Shown: positions 7,800 through 15,379 of the stretch, one piece after another
How the letters are laid out: every line of letters begins with the position of its first letter
Position numbering within the stretch: position 1 is the stretch's first letter
Source: DASRDS01 sp035570055
Lineage (GTDB): Bacteria > Gemmatimonadota > Gemmatimonadetes > Gemmatimonadales > Gemmatimonadaceae
Reading direction: 5' to 3'
NCBI GenBank assembly: GCA_035570055.1
Contig: DATMLM010000045.1
Coordinates: forward strand, 1-64,000
Length of the DNA: 64,000 nt
Notes under the pieces: generated by a model
Databases searched by the model: none
Told to the model about the DNA's origin: nothing
Seen by the model: only the letters and a program-made list of their open reading frames with translations
Translations under genes and position numbers: made by a program

Positions 7800-8816
7800 G
7801 TGGCCGAGTCGGCGAACCTCTTCGCGCAGCAGGAGAAAAATCGCCGCGATTCGCGGCGCGTCATCCTTCTGTTCGTGCTGTTCTTCGCCTGGCTCGGCTT
7901 CGGCGGCGATTTCATCTGGTACCTGGCCACCAAGAACGCCCCGCCCGGGCACCATCACGTCTTTCCGTTCGTCGGACTGGCAATGGTCGCCCTGGCGATG
8001 GGGATGACCGCCTGGTCATGGCTGATCGGCCCCTCGGCCATCCTGTGGTCCACCGGCGCCCGGAAACTCGAAACCCCGTCGACGCCGGAAGAAAAACAAC
8101 TCGTGAACGTCGTCGAGGAGATGGCGATCGCCTCAGGGCTGCCGAAGCCGGCGGTGTACGTGATCGACGACGCTGATCCAAACGCATTCGCCACCGGCCA
8201 CGACGAGAAGACCGCCAGCATCGCCGTCACCACCGGCCTCCTCGGCCTGGTGAGCCGCGACGAGTTGCAAGGGGTGATTGCCCACGAGATGGGCCACGTC
8301 AAGAATCTCGACGTCCGACTGATGACGACGCTGGCGGCACTTGTCGGCGTGGTGGCGCTCATCGCGAACGGCGCCTGGCGCTTCATGCCGTGGGGCTCCA
8401 GCGGACGGGATCGCGACGAAGAAGGCGGCTCGAATGGCGCGCTCGTCGCCGTTCTCTTCGTCATCTGGATCATCAGCTGGATGCTCGCCCCGCTCGTCAC
8501 GCGACTCCTCGCGATGGCCGTGAGCCGGGATCGCGAGTACCTGGCCGACGCCTCCGGCGCGCAGTTCACGCGCAACCCAGCCGCGCTCGCATCAGCCCTG
8601 GAGAAGATCGATCACGCCGATATCCCGTCGAGCGTGATCAAAGGCGGCGCGGCCCACCTGTGCATCGCCGACCCGCTCGGGCGCGCGGTATCGAATAAAG
8701 AAGGCAAGATCGCCGACTTGCTCGCCACGCATCCGCCGATGGCCATCCGGGTCGCGCGGCTCAAGGCAATGGCCTATCGGGCCTCGACAGGCAAAGACGC
8801 CGCGCTCACCGCCTGA
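7800..8816 (+). CDS. htpX: M48 family metalloprotease, HtpX-like
   Basis: 338 residues. It is a membrane zinc metalloprotease for quality control of membrane proteins. There are two N-terminal transmembrane helices (~20-45 and ~55-80), a cytoplasmic catalytic loop with HEMGH (162-166), two further hydrophobic segments (~173-190 and ~213-235) and the third zinc ligand region SRDREYLAD. The C-terminal HPPM motif is typical of HtpX. GTG at 7800 follows the lemA stop by 3 bp. The 3' end overlaps the convergent kinase gene by 43 bp. Confidence 0.93.
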   Translation: MAESANLFAQQEKNRRDSRRVILLFVLFFAWLGFGGDFIWYLATKNAPPGHHHVFPFVGLAMVALAMGMTAWSWLIGPSAILWSTGARKLETPSTPEEKQLVNVVEEMAIASGLPKPAVYVIDDADPNAFATGHDEKTASIAVTTGLLGLVSRDELQGVIAHEMGHVKNLDVRLMTTLAALVGVVALIANGAWRFMPWGSSGRDRDEEGGSNGALVAVLFVIWIISWMLAPLVTRLLAMAVSRDREYLADASGAQFTRNPAALASALEKIDHADIPSSVIKGGAAHLCIADPLGRAVSNKEGKIADLLATHPPMAIRVARLKAMAYRASTGKDAALTA

Positions 8817-9442
8817 CAACGCGCGCGTTCGGCGGCAGCCAGCACAACTGACACGTCACGTTCTGTGCGCACGTCGGTGCGGAGCGTCAGCGTTCCGTCA
8901 GGGGCGGGTGCGTACATGATCACGACATCGGCATGGGCCCGCTGCGGCGCGACATAGCGCTCGTAATCGGTCTGTCGCCGGCGGATATGCTGAATGACTT
9001 GGTCGGCCGTGTATCCGCGCTTGGCGGTGTCTCGCGCGATCTTCCAGCGGATGCGAAGCAATGGGTCCGGGTCCAGAAATACGGTGAGGTCGAACGCCGA
9101 GCGCAGTTCGGCCGTATGCAACGCCAGTAGCCCGCGCGCAATCACGATGTCACCGGGCGCGAGATCTTCGTCCCTATCGAACGTGCCGTGCTCGTGGTTA
9201 TAAACGGGTTTCGTAATCGACTCTCCCGCGCGAAGCGCGTGGAGGTGAAGCGCCATCAAGTCGAGGCGATTGCACTCGGGAGTCAGCGCGGTGAGGTCGA
9301 GGCGGGATCGTTCCGCGCGATCGTACCGGTGATAGTCGTCGAGACAGATCGACGTCACGCGCGAATGCCCGATCTCGGCGGCGAGAGCGGCGGACAGCGT
9401 GGTCTTCCCGGACCCGGAATCCCCGACGACACCGATCACCAT
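8774..9442 (-). CDS. Phosphoribulokinase/uridine kinase family protein, PRK-like
   Basis: 222 residues. P-loop GDSGSGKTT (~8-16), then DDYHRYDRAERSRLDLTALT, NRLDLM, ITKPVYNHEHGTFD, a LDPDPLLRIRWKIARDTAKRGYT block and PQRAHADVVI. This order resembles phosphoribulokinase more than uridine kinase (Udk has a different DDFY context). The usual Glu of the VIxEGL strand is replaced (IARGLL), so activity on ribulose-5-phosphate is uncertain. No RuBisCO or other Calvin-cycle gene is in the window. The start was taken at MVIGVVGDSG (9442) because the upstream extension precedes the P-loop by too much and overlaps the divergent promoter. The 3' end overlaps htpX convergently. Confidence 0.8.
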   Translation of the reverse strand: MVIGVVGDSGSGKTTLSAALAAEIGHSRVTSICLDDYHRYDRAERSRLDLTALTPECNRLDLMALHLHALRAGESITKPVYNHEHGTFDRDEDLAPGDIVIARGLLALHTAELRSAFDLTVFLDPDPLLRIRWKIARDTAKRGYTADQVIQHIRRRQTDYERYVAPQRAHADVVIMYAPAPDGTLTLRTDVRTERDVSVVLAAAERARCQAVSAASLPVEAR

Positions 9443-9456
9443 AGACCCAGATCTAC

Positions 9457-9464
9457 TAGTTTTG
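9457..9464 (+). promoter_or_regulatory. Putative -7 element TAGTTTTG, leaderless promoter
   Basis: TAGTTTTG fits the Bacteroidota-type -7 consensus TAnnTTTG and is followed by exactly five bases (TGCCG) and the ATG at 9470, so the transcript would start at or next to the start codon. No clear -33 TTTG is visible. The same TAnnTTTG-N5-ATG layout occurs at 62886-62893 (minus). Confidence 0.45.
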
Positions 9465-9469
9465 TGCCG

Positions 9470-12277
9470 ATGTCGCACCGGGCCCTCGTCACGTTGTCAT
9501 TGATCGTTCCGGCCGCACTCACGGCCCAATCGGTCTTGCGCCCCGCCCAGCACTGGGAAACCGTCCGCACGCCGCACTTCACGGTCGACTTCCCCGCGTC
9601 GGCCCGCGCGTGGTCTCTCGATATAGCGCGCCGGCTCGAATCCGTTCGCGCGTCGGTCGACTCCGTCGTCGGCGGTGGCCCGACACGCCGCGTCACTGTC
9701 TTGATTGACGACCCCTATAACAGCGCCAACGGATTCGCGCTCCCGTTTGTCGACGCGCCCACGATCGTGCTGTTCGCCGCGGCGCCCGAGCCATCGGACG
9801 ACATCGGCAACTATCGCGATTGGGGCCAGACGCTGATCACGCACGAGTACACGCACATTGCGCACCTGACGATTCCGTCGCGTAATCCGTGGGAACAGCT
9901 CCTCGCCCGCCTCGCGCCGGCCGACATCAGCCCGATTGCCGCACAATCGCCACGCTGGGTGATCGAGGGATACGCCACGCTCGTCGAGGGCCGGGTGACC
10001 GGGGACGGCCGGCCACACGGCGCGGCCCGCGCCGCGGTGCTCCGCGTGCTCGCCCTCGAAGGGCATCTTCCGACATACGGAGCACTCGACGGCTCCCCAC
10101 GATTCGAGGGCGGCGAGCTCGCGTATCTCGCGGGTTCGGCGTATCTGGAGTGGCTGTCAGCCAATCACGGCGACTCGTCGCTCCCACACTTGTGGCGGCG
10201 CATGACCGCCCGCCGCGAGCGCACGTTCGACGAAGCGTTCATTGGCGTGTTCGGAGCGTCGCCCGATGAGCTCTATGGCCGCTTCACCGTCGAGCTCACG
10301 CGCAAGGCGCTCGCCGCGCAATCCGTGCTCGTGGCCTCGCGTCTCGACACCGGCGAGACCGTCGAGCACACCACCTGGTACACGGGTGCCCCCGCGGTGT
10401 CGGCGAACGGGCGTCTGCTGGCGATCCCGATCCGGGCGCGCGGGAAGTCGACGCGCATCGTCGTATCAACGACCGCCCCCTGGTCCGGCGCGGACACGGC
10501 GATCGCACGCCAACGCCGCGAGTTGCTCCAGCGCGATCCCAAGGACGTGCCGGCGATCGACGTTGGTCCGCCGCGCCGTCGCACGATCGCTCAGCTCACG
10601 TCAGCCCACAATCGTGGGTTCGATGAGCCGCGATTTATCGGCCGCGACTCGATTCCCTCGGTATTGGTCTCACGCCTCGAGCCCCGCGCCGACGGGGCGC
10701 TGCGTCGCGATCTCTTTCTGTGGTCGCTGCGACAAGGGACCGTGCATCGTGTCACGCACGGCGCCGGCGTGCGCGACGCGGATCCCGCTCTGGACGGGCG
10801 AACCGCGGCCGCCGTGCGATGCCACGATGGCACGTGCGATCTCGTGTCCGTCGACCTGGCCTCCGGTGGTGTGCGGCTGCTTCGCGCCGGTACACCGGAC
10901 ACGACGTATGATCGCCCCCGTGTCTCGCCAATCGGCGGGCCCGTCGCGGTCGCGATGCACGACCGTCACAACTGGTCGGTCGTCCTGATCGACAGCACGC
11001 TTCGACGTATCGGGCCCGACGACGGGGCCAATCGCTACGATCCCGTATTTACCACGGACGGCCATTCGGTGATCGTCGTCTCCGAAGCTGGTGGCGTCGA
11101 GCATCTCGAGGTGATCGACCTCGCCACGAATACGAGTCGGATCCTCGCCGCCGGGCTTGGCGTAGTCTCCTCTCCAGCAGCCACCGGCTCGTGGGTCTAT
11201 TTCCTCACGACTCACGCCAGTGGTCGCGTGGTCCAACGCGCGCGCTTGTCCGTTGTAAAAGACGCACGACCGTTGGCCCTGCCGGACACGCTGGCTCCTG
11301 TTGCCGTACCGGCGCCGATCGCGCCGGAATCACTGGGCGCACAGCCGATCGATGGGCCGCACGCATATGGCATTGCCCCCCGCGGATATCGAGTACTGCC
11401 GGGCGGCGCGATAGCCACCGAAGGTCGCTTCGCGACTCTAGCCCTCGCGAGCACCGATCCCGTCGGCCGCCTCGGTTGGATGCTCCAGGGCGCACTCGGA
11501 GACCGAAAGACCTGGCGCGGCGTGTCGTTGTCGGCCGCATGGCGCGGCTGGCCAGTCGAAGTCGACGGCCAAGTCTTCGGCACCTGGGACAACGGCGTCG
11601 AGTACCATGGCCTCGCATTCGCGGCCTCGTTGCCGGCGGCAGGCAGCTGGCATACCGACGAATACCGACTCGGAGTCTCGGCCGGCCGACTGGGCGGTGC
11701 CCAACGCACGTTCGCGTTTGCTTCCGCCTCCACCAAAGCCGACGCCACGACGGACGACCAGATTCTCGGTTGGGGAGCGTCAGTCGCCGGTTCGGCCGGC
11801 CGCACCGATGGCGCCAACTGGGCACGTGTGCTCGCCGATATCAGCGCCCATATCGGCACACGCGATGTGGCGGCCATTGGGTCGTTCGCTGGGGGCATCG
11901 TCAGTCACACGGCACCGACGTACGAGCAATTCGTCCTCGGCGGAGTCGAGCCGCCACTCACCGACTCGTCCCTCCTCACGCAGCGCATCGCCGACCCGGC
12001 GTTACCACTGGGCATTGCCGGGGGACAATATCTCCTGCACTATCGCTTCGCGACGGCAGGCGTCATCCCCGTCTCGCTCTACTTCGAGGGTACCGCCGCC
12101 GGCGAAGCGCTGCACATCTGGCATCGCCTGTACGGAGCCGAGCTGCGGTACGTGGTCCCGCCGTTGGGGTTCGTTCGCATACCGGGCATCGACGCGACCG
12201 TCGGCACCGGGTACTCGATCGACGACCCGTACAAGTACAAGCTTCGCGGCTATGTCTTGGTCCGCTATTCGCCCTAG
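9470..12277 (+). CDS. Secreted gluzincin-type metallopeptidase with beta-propeller and outer-membrane barrel-like C-terminus
   Basis: 935 residues. A signal peptide (LVTLSLIVPAALTAQS) is followed by a peptidase domain with HEYTH (125-129) and a downstream WVIEGYATLVEG that supplies the third zinc-ligand glutamate, as in peptidase MA-like families. Residues ~330-600 have repeated TolB/WD-type strands (DADPALDG, YDRPRVSP, RYDPVFTTDG). From ~650 to the end the sequence alternates aromatic and polar residues, contains LGG and ends in a strand finishing Tyr-Ser-Pro, resembling a BamA/ShlB-like outer-membrane barrel. The start is ATG 9470, not the longer open frame from 9188, which is antisense to the kinase. 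Its TAG shares a CTAG with the convergent gene. The role is unknown; surface proteolysis is likely. Confidence 0.8.
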   Translation: MSHRALVTLSLIVPAALTAQSVLRPAQHWETVRTPHFTVDFPASARAWSLDIARRLESVRASVDSVVGGGPTRRVTVLIDDPYNSANGFALPFVDAPTIVLFAAAPEPSDDIGNYRDWGQTLITHEYTHIAHLTIPSRNPWEQLLARLAPADISPIAAQSPRWVIEGYATLVEGRVTGDGRPHGAARAAVLRVLALEGHLPTYGALDGSPRFEGGELAYLAGSAYLEWLSANHGDSSLPHLWRRMTARRERTFDEAFIGVFGASPDELYGRFTVELTRKALAAQSVLVASRLDTGETVEHTTWYTGAPAVSANGRLLAIPIRARGKSTRIVVSTTAPWSGADTAIARQRRELLQRDPKDVPAIDVGPPRRRTIAQLTSAHNRGFDEPRFIGRDSIPSVLVSRLEPRADGALRRDLFLWSLRQGTVHRVTHGAGVRDADPALDGRTAAAVRCHDGTCDLVSVDLASGGVRLLRAGTPDTTYDRPRVSPIGGPVAVAMHDRHNWSVVLIDSTLRRIGPDDGANRYDPVFTTDGHSVIVVSEAGGVEHLEVIDLATNTSRILAAGLGVVSSPAATGSWVYFLTTHASGRVVQRARLSVVKDARPLALPDTLAPVAVPAPIAPESLGAQPIDGPHAYGIAPRGYRVLPGGAIATEGRFATLALASTDPVGRLGWMLQGALGDRKTWRGVSLSAAWRGWPVEVDGQVFGTWDNGVEYHGLAFAASLPAAGSWHTDEYRLGVSAGRLGGAQRTFAFASASTKADATTDDQILGWGASVAGSAGRTDGANWARVLADISAHIGTRDVAAIGSFAGGIVSHTAPTYEQFVLGGVEPPLTDSSLLTQRIADPALPLGIAGGQYLLHYRFATAGVIPVSLYFEGTAAGEALHIWHRLYGAELRYVVPPLGFVRIPGIDATVGTGYSIDDPYKYKLRGYVLVRYSP

Positions 12278-13308
12278 TGAAATTCGATGGCTACCAGCCG
12301 AACCTCACTGGCGAACGTCCCAGTCGCGCGCGAATAGCTGACGTACATCGTCTTCCCGCCGCCAGCGTTGAACTCGGGATGAGCCAGCGCGTCGTAGATC
12401 CAGCCGCCACCGGCTGGAGCCCTGGCAGTGAAAATCCGACGCTCGCCTGACCACGGTCCCTCGGGCCGCGGCGCGGTGCGAATCATGACGTCATCGGAAA
12501 TGGGCTCGCTATAGATCGCGACGTACTCGCCGAGGTACGCGTTCCACGACACGTTGAGGATGTCGTCGCCGCTGAAAACAGACACCGCATCCCCGACGCT
12601 CGCGGACCATCGCCCACCGCCGGCGTAATACGTCCATGCGCTTCGGTCGAGCACATTCGCGGGATCTACACGTCCCAACGGACACGATTTCCCGCATCCG
12701 TATGCGTACAAGAAGCCGCTGTCGATCAGTGCGGCAGCCCCGAAGCTCGGTTCGTTCTGGGTGAACAAGAGACCAGTCGGCCGCACGGGCGTGTGACCGA
12801 GCCCTGCCCAGGTCGCGACCGACACGCCGGTGCTATGGAAGTTGAAGCTGCCCGGCGCCGCATGGACCACGGAGTAAAAGATGAGCGCCCGGTCGCGGGC
12901 GGTATCCGCCACGATCGCCGCGAGCCACAACGCCCATCGCTGGCCATCGGTGTCGAGATGCGCTTGATTGAACTGCGTCTCGGCCGGCGTCTCCGGCAAG
13001 AACATCGCCGGATCACCAGTGGTGTCATCGTGTTGCTGGAACGAATGCAGATCGGTGGTCCAGGCCCACGAGTCGCTGATCAGCGTGCGGCCCAGCGCGT
13101 TCGGCTTCGATAAGAACGTGTCGCTGTACAGCCATACCGACTGGCCCTGAAACTCGGCGCTGTAGCCGCCGTCGCGCCCGACGACATTCGCGCCTTGCGG
13201 GAGCGTCCCCAAGTCGCTGACCTGGGCGACCGTGAGGTTCGGCCGCGGCCCCGCAGGGTTGTTACAAGCGGCGACGCCCAGCAGAAGCAGCGGAGTACAG
13301 CGCCTCAT
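12274..13308 (-). CDS. DUF4185-like lipoprotein (five-bladed propeller type)
   Basis: 344 residues. It has a lipoprotein signal (PLLLLGVAACNN) with the lipobox cysteine at 15. The mature part has the DUF4185/glycosidase-like pattern: GRDGGYSAEFQGQSVWLYSDT, repeated blade-like W/Y/G strands (GLLFTQNEPSFG, GEYVAIYSEPISDDVMIRTA), PEGPWSG, and a YDALAHPEFN block near the end (typical of the closing blade). It is probably a periplasmic or surface carbohydrate-active or binding protein; no catalytic residue can be named from sequence alone. The stop is TAG (12276-12274), sharing a CTAG palindrome with the stop of the convergent peptidase. The 22 bp between its ATG and the GTG at 13331 holds a TAAGCTTA palindrome that may serve both directions. 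Confidence 0.75.
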   Translation of the reverse strand: MRRCTPLLLLGVAACNNPAGPRPNLTVAQVSDLGTLPQGANVVGRDGGYSAEFQGQSVWLYSDTFLSKPNALGRTLISDSWAWTTDLHSFQQHDDTTGDPAMFLPETPAETQFNQAHLDTDGQRWALWLAAIVADTARDRALIFYSVVHAAPGSFNFHSTGVSVATWAGLGHTPVRPTGLLFTQNEPSFGAAALIDSGFLYAYGCGKSCPLGRVDPANVLDRSAWTYYAGGGRWSASVGDAVSVFSGDDILNVSWNAYLGEYVAIYSEPISDDVMIRTAPRPEGPWSGERRIFTARAPAGGGWIYDALAHPEFNAGGGKTMYVSYSRATGTFASEVRLVAIEFH

Positions 13309-13330
13309 GATTTCAACATAAGCTTACGGC

Positions 13331-15379
13331 GTGTCCACTCCCCCTAAAGACCTCGCGGGGCTGCTGTTCGGCCGCCGGCTGCGAACGGACGAGCAGGACG
13401 CGCAAAAGATCAGCGCCCTCGCTGGCATCCCCGTCTTAGGCCTCGACGCGCTTTCGTCGGCCGCGTACGGCCCCGAAGCGCTGCTGACGGTGCTCCTGCC
13501 GCTGGGCGCCGCCGCCATCGGGTACCTGGCGCCGATCAGCGCGATCATCATCGCGATTTTGTTGGCGGTCTTCTTCTCGTACCGCCAGACGATCGCCGCC
13601 TATCCGAACGGCGGCGGATCCTACACAGTCGCCAAGGAGAACCTCGGCCCCCACGCGGGACTGCTCGCCGCGGCGGCGCTGTCGCTCGACTACATCCTGA
13701 ACGTCGCGGTCGCGATCGCCGCCGGCGTCGGGCAGATCGTGTCTGCCATACCGAGGCTGCTGCCATTCACGCTGCCATTGTGTCTCGTGATCCTGGTCGC
13801 GCTGACGATCGTGAACCTGCGCGGCATCCGCGAGGCGGGACTCGTCTTCATGCTGCCGACATATCTCTTCGTCGGCACGCTGGCCGTCGTCATCCTCATC
13901 GGCGTGGCGCAGGTGGCGCTCGCGCATGGCCACCCGATCCCACGCGTCCCCCCACCCGCTCCGGTCGCCAGTACGGCCGCCGTCAGCCTCTGGCTGTTGT
14001 CGCGCGCGTTCGCCAGCGGCACCACCGCCATGACCGGCGTGGAAGCCGTCAGCAATGGCGTCCCACTCTTCACCGAACCCACCATCAAGAACGCGCAACG
14101 GTCGCTCACGGCGATCATTGGCATCCTGGTCGTGCTGTTGGCCGGCGTCGCCTATGTCTGCATCGCCTATGGGATCACCGCCACGGCGCCGGGCGCGACC
14201 GGATACGACAGCGTGCTGTCGATGATGACCGGCGCGGTCGTCGGGCGTGGGTGGTTCTATTTCTTGACGATGGTCTCCGTGGTCTCGGTGTTGTGCCTAT
14301 CGGCGAATACGAGCTTCGCGGACTTTCCGAGACTGTCGCGCCTCCTGGCGCTCGATCACTATCTGCCGCTGGGATTCGCGCACCTCGGCCGCCGTCTCGT
14401 GTACTCGCTCGGCGTCGTCGTGCTCGCGGTGTTCGCGGGCATTCTGCTGATCGTCTTCGGCGGGATTACGGACGCGCTGATCCCGCTCTTCGCGGTCGGC
14501 GCGCTCCTCGCGTTCACCTCCTCACAGTGGGGGATGGTGGCGCATTGGCGACGCGTCGGCGGACCGGGTGCTCGCCGATCGCTCGTGATCAACGGCGTCG
14601 GCGCGGTCGCGACGTCCGTGACGTTGCTCGTCGTGATCGTCTGCAAGTTCACGGAAGGCGCGTGGATTACCGCCGTCGCGATCCCGACGCTCTACTTCAT
14701 TTTCCTCGGCATCCGCTATCGGCAGGAGCGCGTGTCGCGCGAGCTCGGCGAGGAGCAACCGGATTGGGGGCCGTTGCCGATCCACGAGGCGAAGCCGCCC
14801 GTCGTGATCGTGCCCATCACGCGGCTCGACTGGGTGAGCCGCAAGGCGTTGAGCTTCGCCGTGACGATCTCGCCCGACGTCGAAGCAGTCTTGGTGCAGA
14901 CCGATGATAGCGACACGGGTGTCGATCGGGTCGAGGCCCTACGCGCCGCATGGGGCGAGTTGGTGCATGACCCGTGTCAGACGTGCGGCCTCGAGCCGAT
15001 CAAACTCGTGACGCTCAAGTCGGAGTTTCGGGAGTTCATGCCGCCGATCCTGCAGCACGTCCGCGCGGCGGCCCACCGGCACCGTGACCGCTACATCGCC
15101 GTCGTCGTGCCGGAGGTCGTCAAACGCCGGTGGTACGACATTCTCCTGTCGGGCCACCGGCCGACCATTCTCAAGTCGCTGCTCCGGATCCACGGCGGTC
15201 CACGCGTGATCATCGTGGACGCGCCGTGGCACCTACGACAGAACAACCGCCGCGTTGACCCGCGTCGTGCGGAACGCCGGGACGCTGGCCGCGAGCAGGG
15301 CGACGCCGGTGAACAGTCCCGCAGCACCGAGGAACGCGGCGGGATCGTGGGGACTCACCCCGAGGAAGAGTCCCGATAG
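13331..15379 (+). CDS. kimA: APC-superfamily transporter, KimA-like (possible potassium importer)
   Basis: 682 residues with about twelve hydrophobic segments in residues ~25-460 and a soluble C-terminal ~190-residue domain. The N-terminal LALDALSSAAYGPEALL-type segment (here LGLDALSSAAYGPEALL) and YPNGGGSYTVAKENLG match the YdaO/KimA subgroup rather than amino-acid permeases. In Bacillus KimA is a high-affinity K+ importer inhibited by c-di-AMP; the window also encodes CdaA. The last ~48 residues (from residue ~635, 15233 onward) are highly polar, unlike the family, and lie antisense to the ADOP permease gene. The start is GTG 13331. The substrate is inferred from subgroup similarity, not shown. 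Confidence 0.8.
   Translation: MSTPPKDLAGLLFGRRLRTDEQDAQKISALAGIPVLGLDALSSAAYGPEALLTVLLPLGAAAIGYLAPISAIIIAILLAVFFSYRQTIAAYPNGGGSYTVAKENLGPHAGLLAAAALSLDYILNVAVAIAAGVGQIVSAIPRLLPFTLPLCLVILVALTIVNLRGIREAGLVFMLPTYLFVGTLAVVILIGVAQVALAHGHPIPRVPPPAPVASTAAVSLWLLSRAFASGTTAMTGVEAVSNGVPLFTEPTIKNAQRSLTAIIGILVVLLAGVAYVCIAYGITATAPGATGYDSVLSMMTGAVVGRGWFYFLTMVSVVSVLCLSANTSFADFPRLSRLLALDHYLPLGFAHLGRRLVYSLGVVVLAVFAGILLIVFGGITDALIPLFAVGALLAFTSSQWGMVAHWRRVGGPGARRSLVINGVGAVATSVTLLVVIVCKFTEGAWITAVAIPTLYFIFLGIRYRQERVSRELGEEQPDWGPLPIHEAKPPVVIVPITRLDWVSRKALSFAVTISPDVEAVLVQTDDSDTGVDRVEALRAAWGELVHDPCQTCGLEPIKLVTLKSEFREFMPPILQHVRAAAHRHRDRYIAVVVPEVVKRRWYDILLSGHRPTILKSLLRIHGGPRVIIVDAPWHLRQNNRRVDPRRAERRDAGREQGDAGEQSRSTEERGGIVGTHPEEESR

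Noticed and set aside
8774..9442. Evidence for a Calvin cycle
   Set aside because: Only a PRK-like kinase with a changed conserved residue; no RuBisCO or other pathway gene in the window.
9188..9469. Upstream extension of the metallopeptidase frame
   Set aside because: Antisense to the kinase gene; the signal peptide begins right after ATG 9470 and a -7-like element precedes it.
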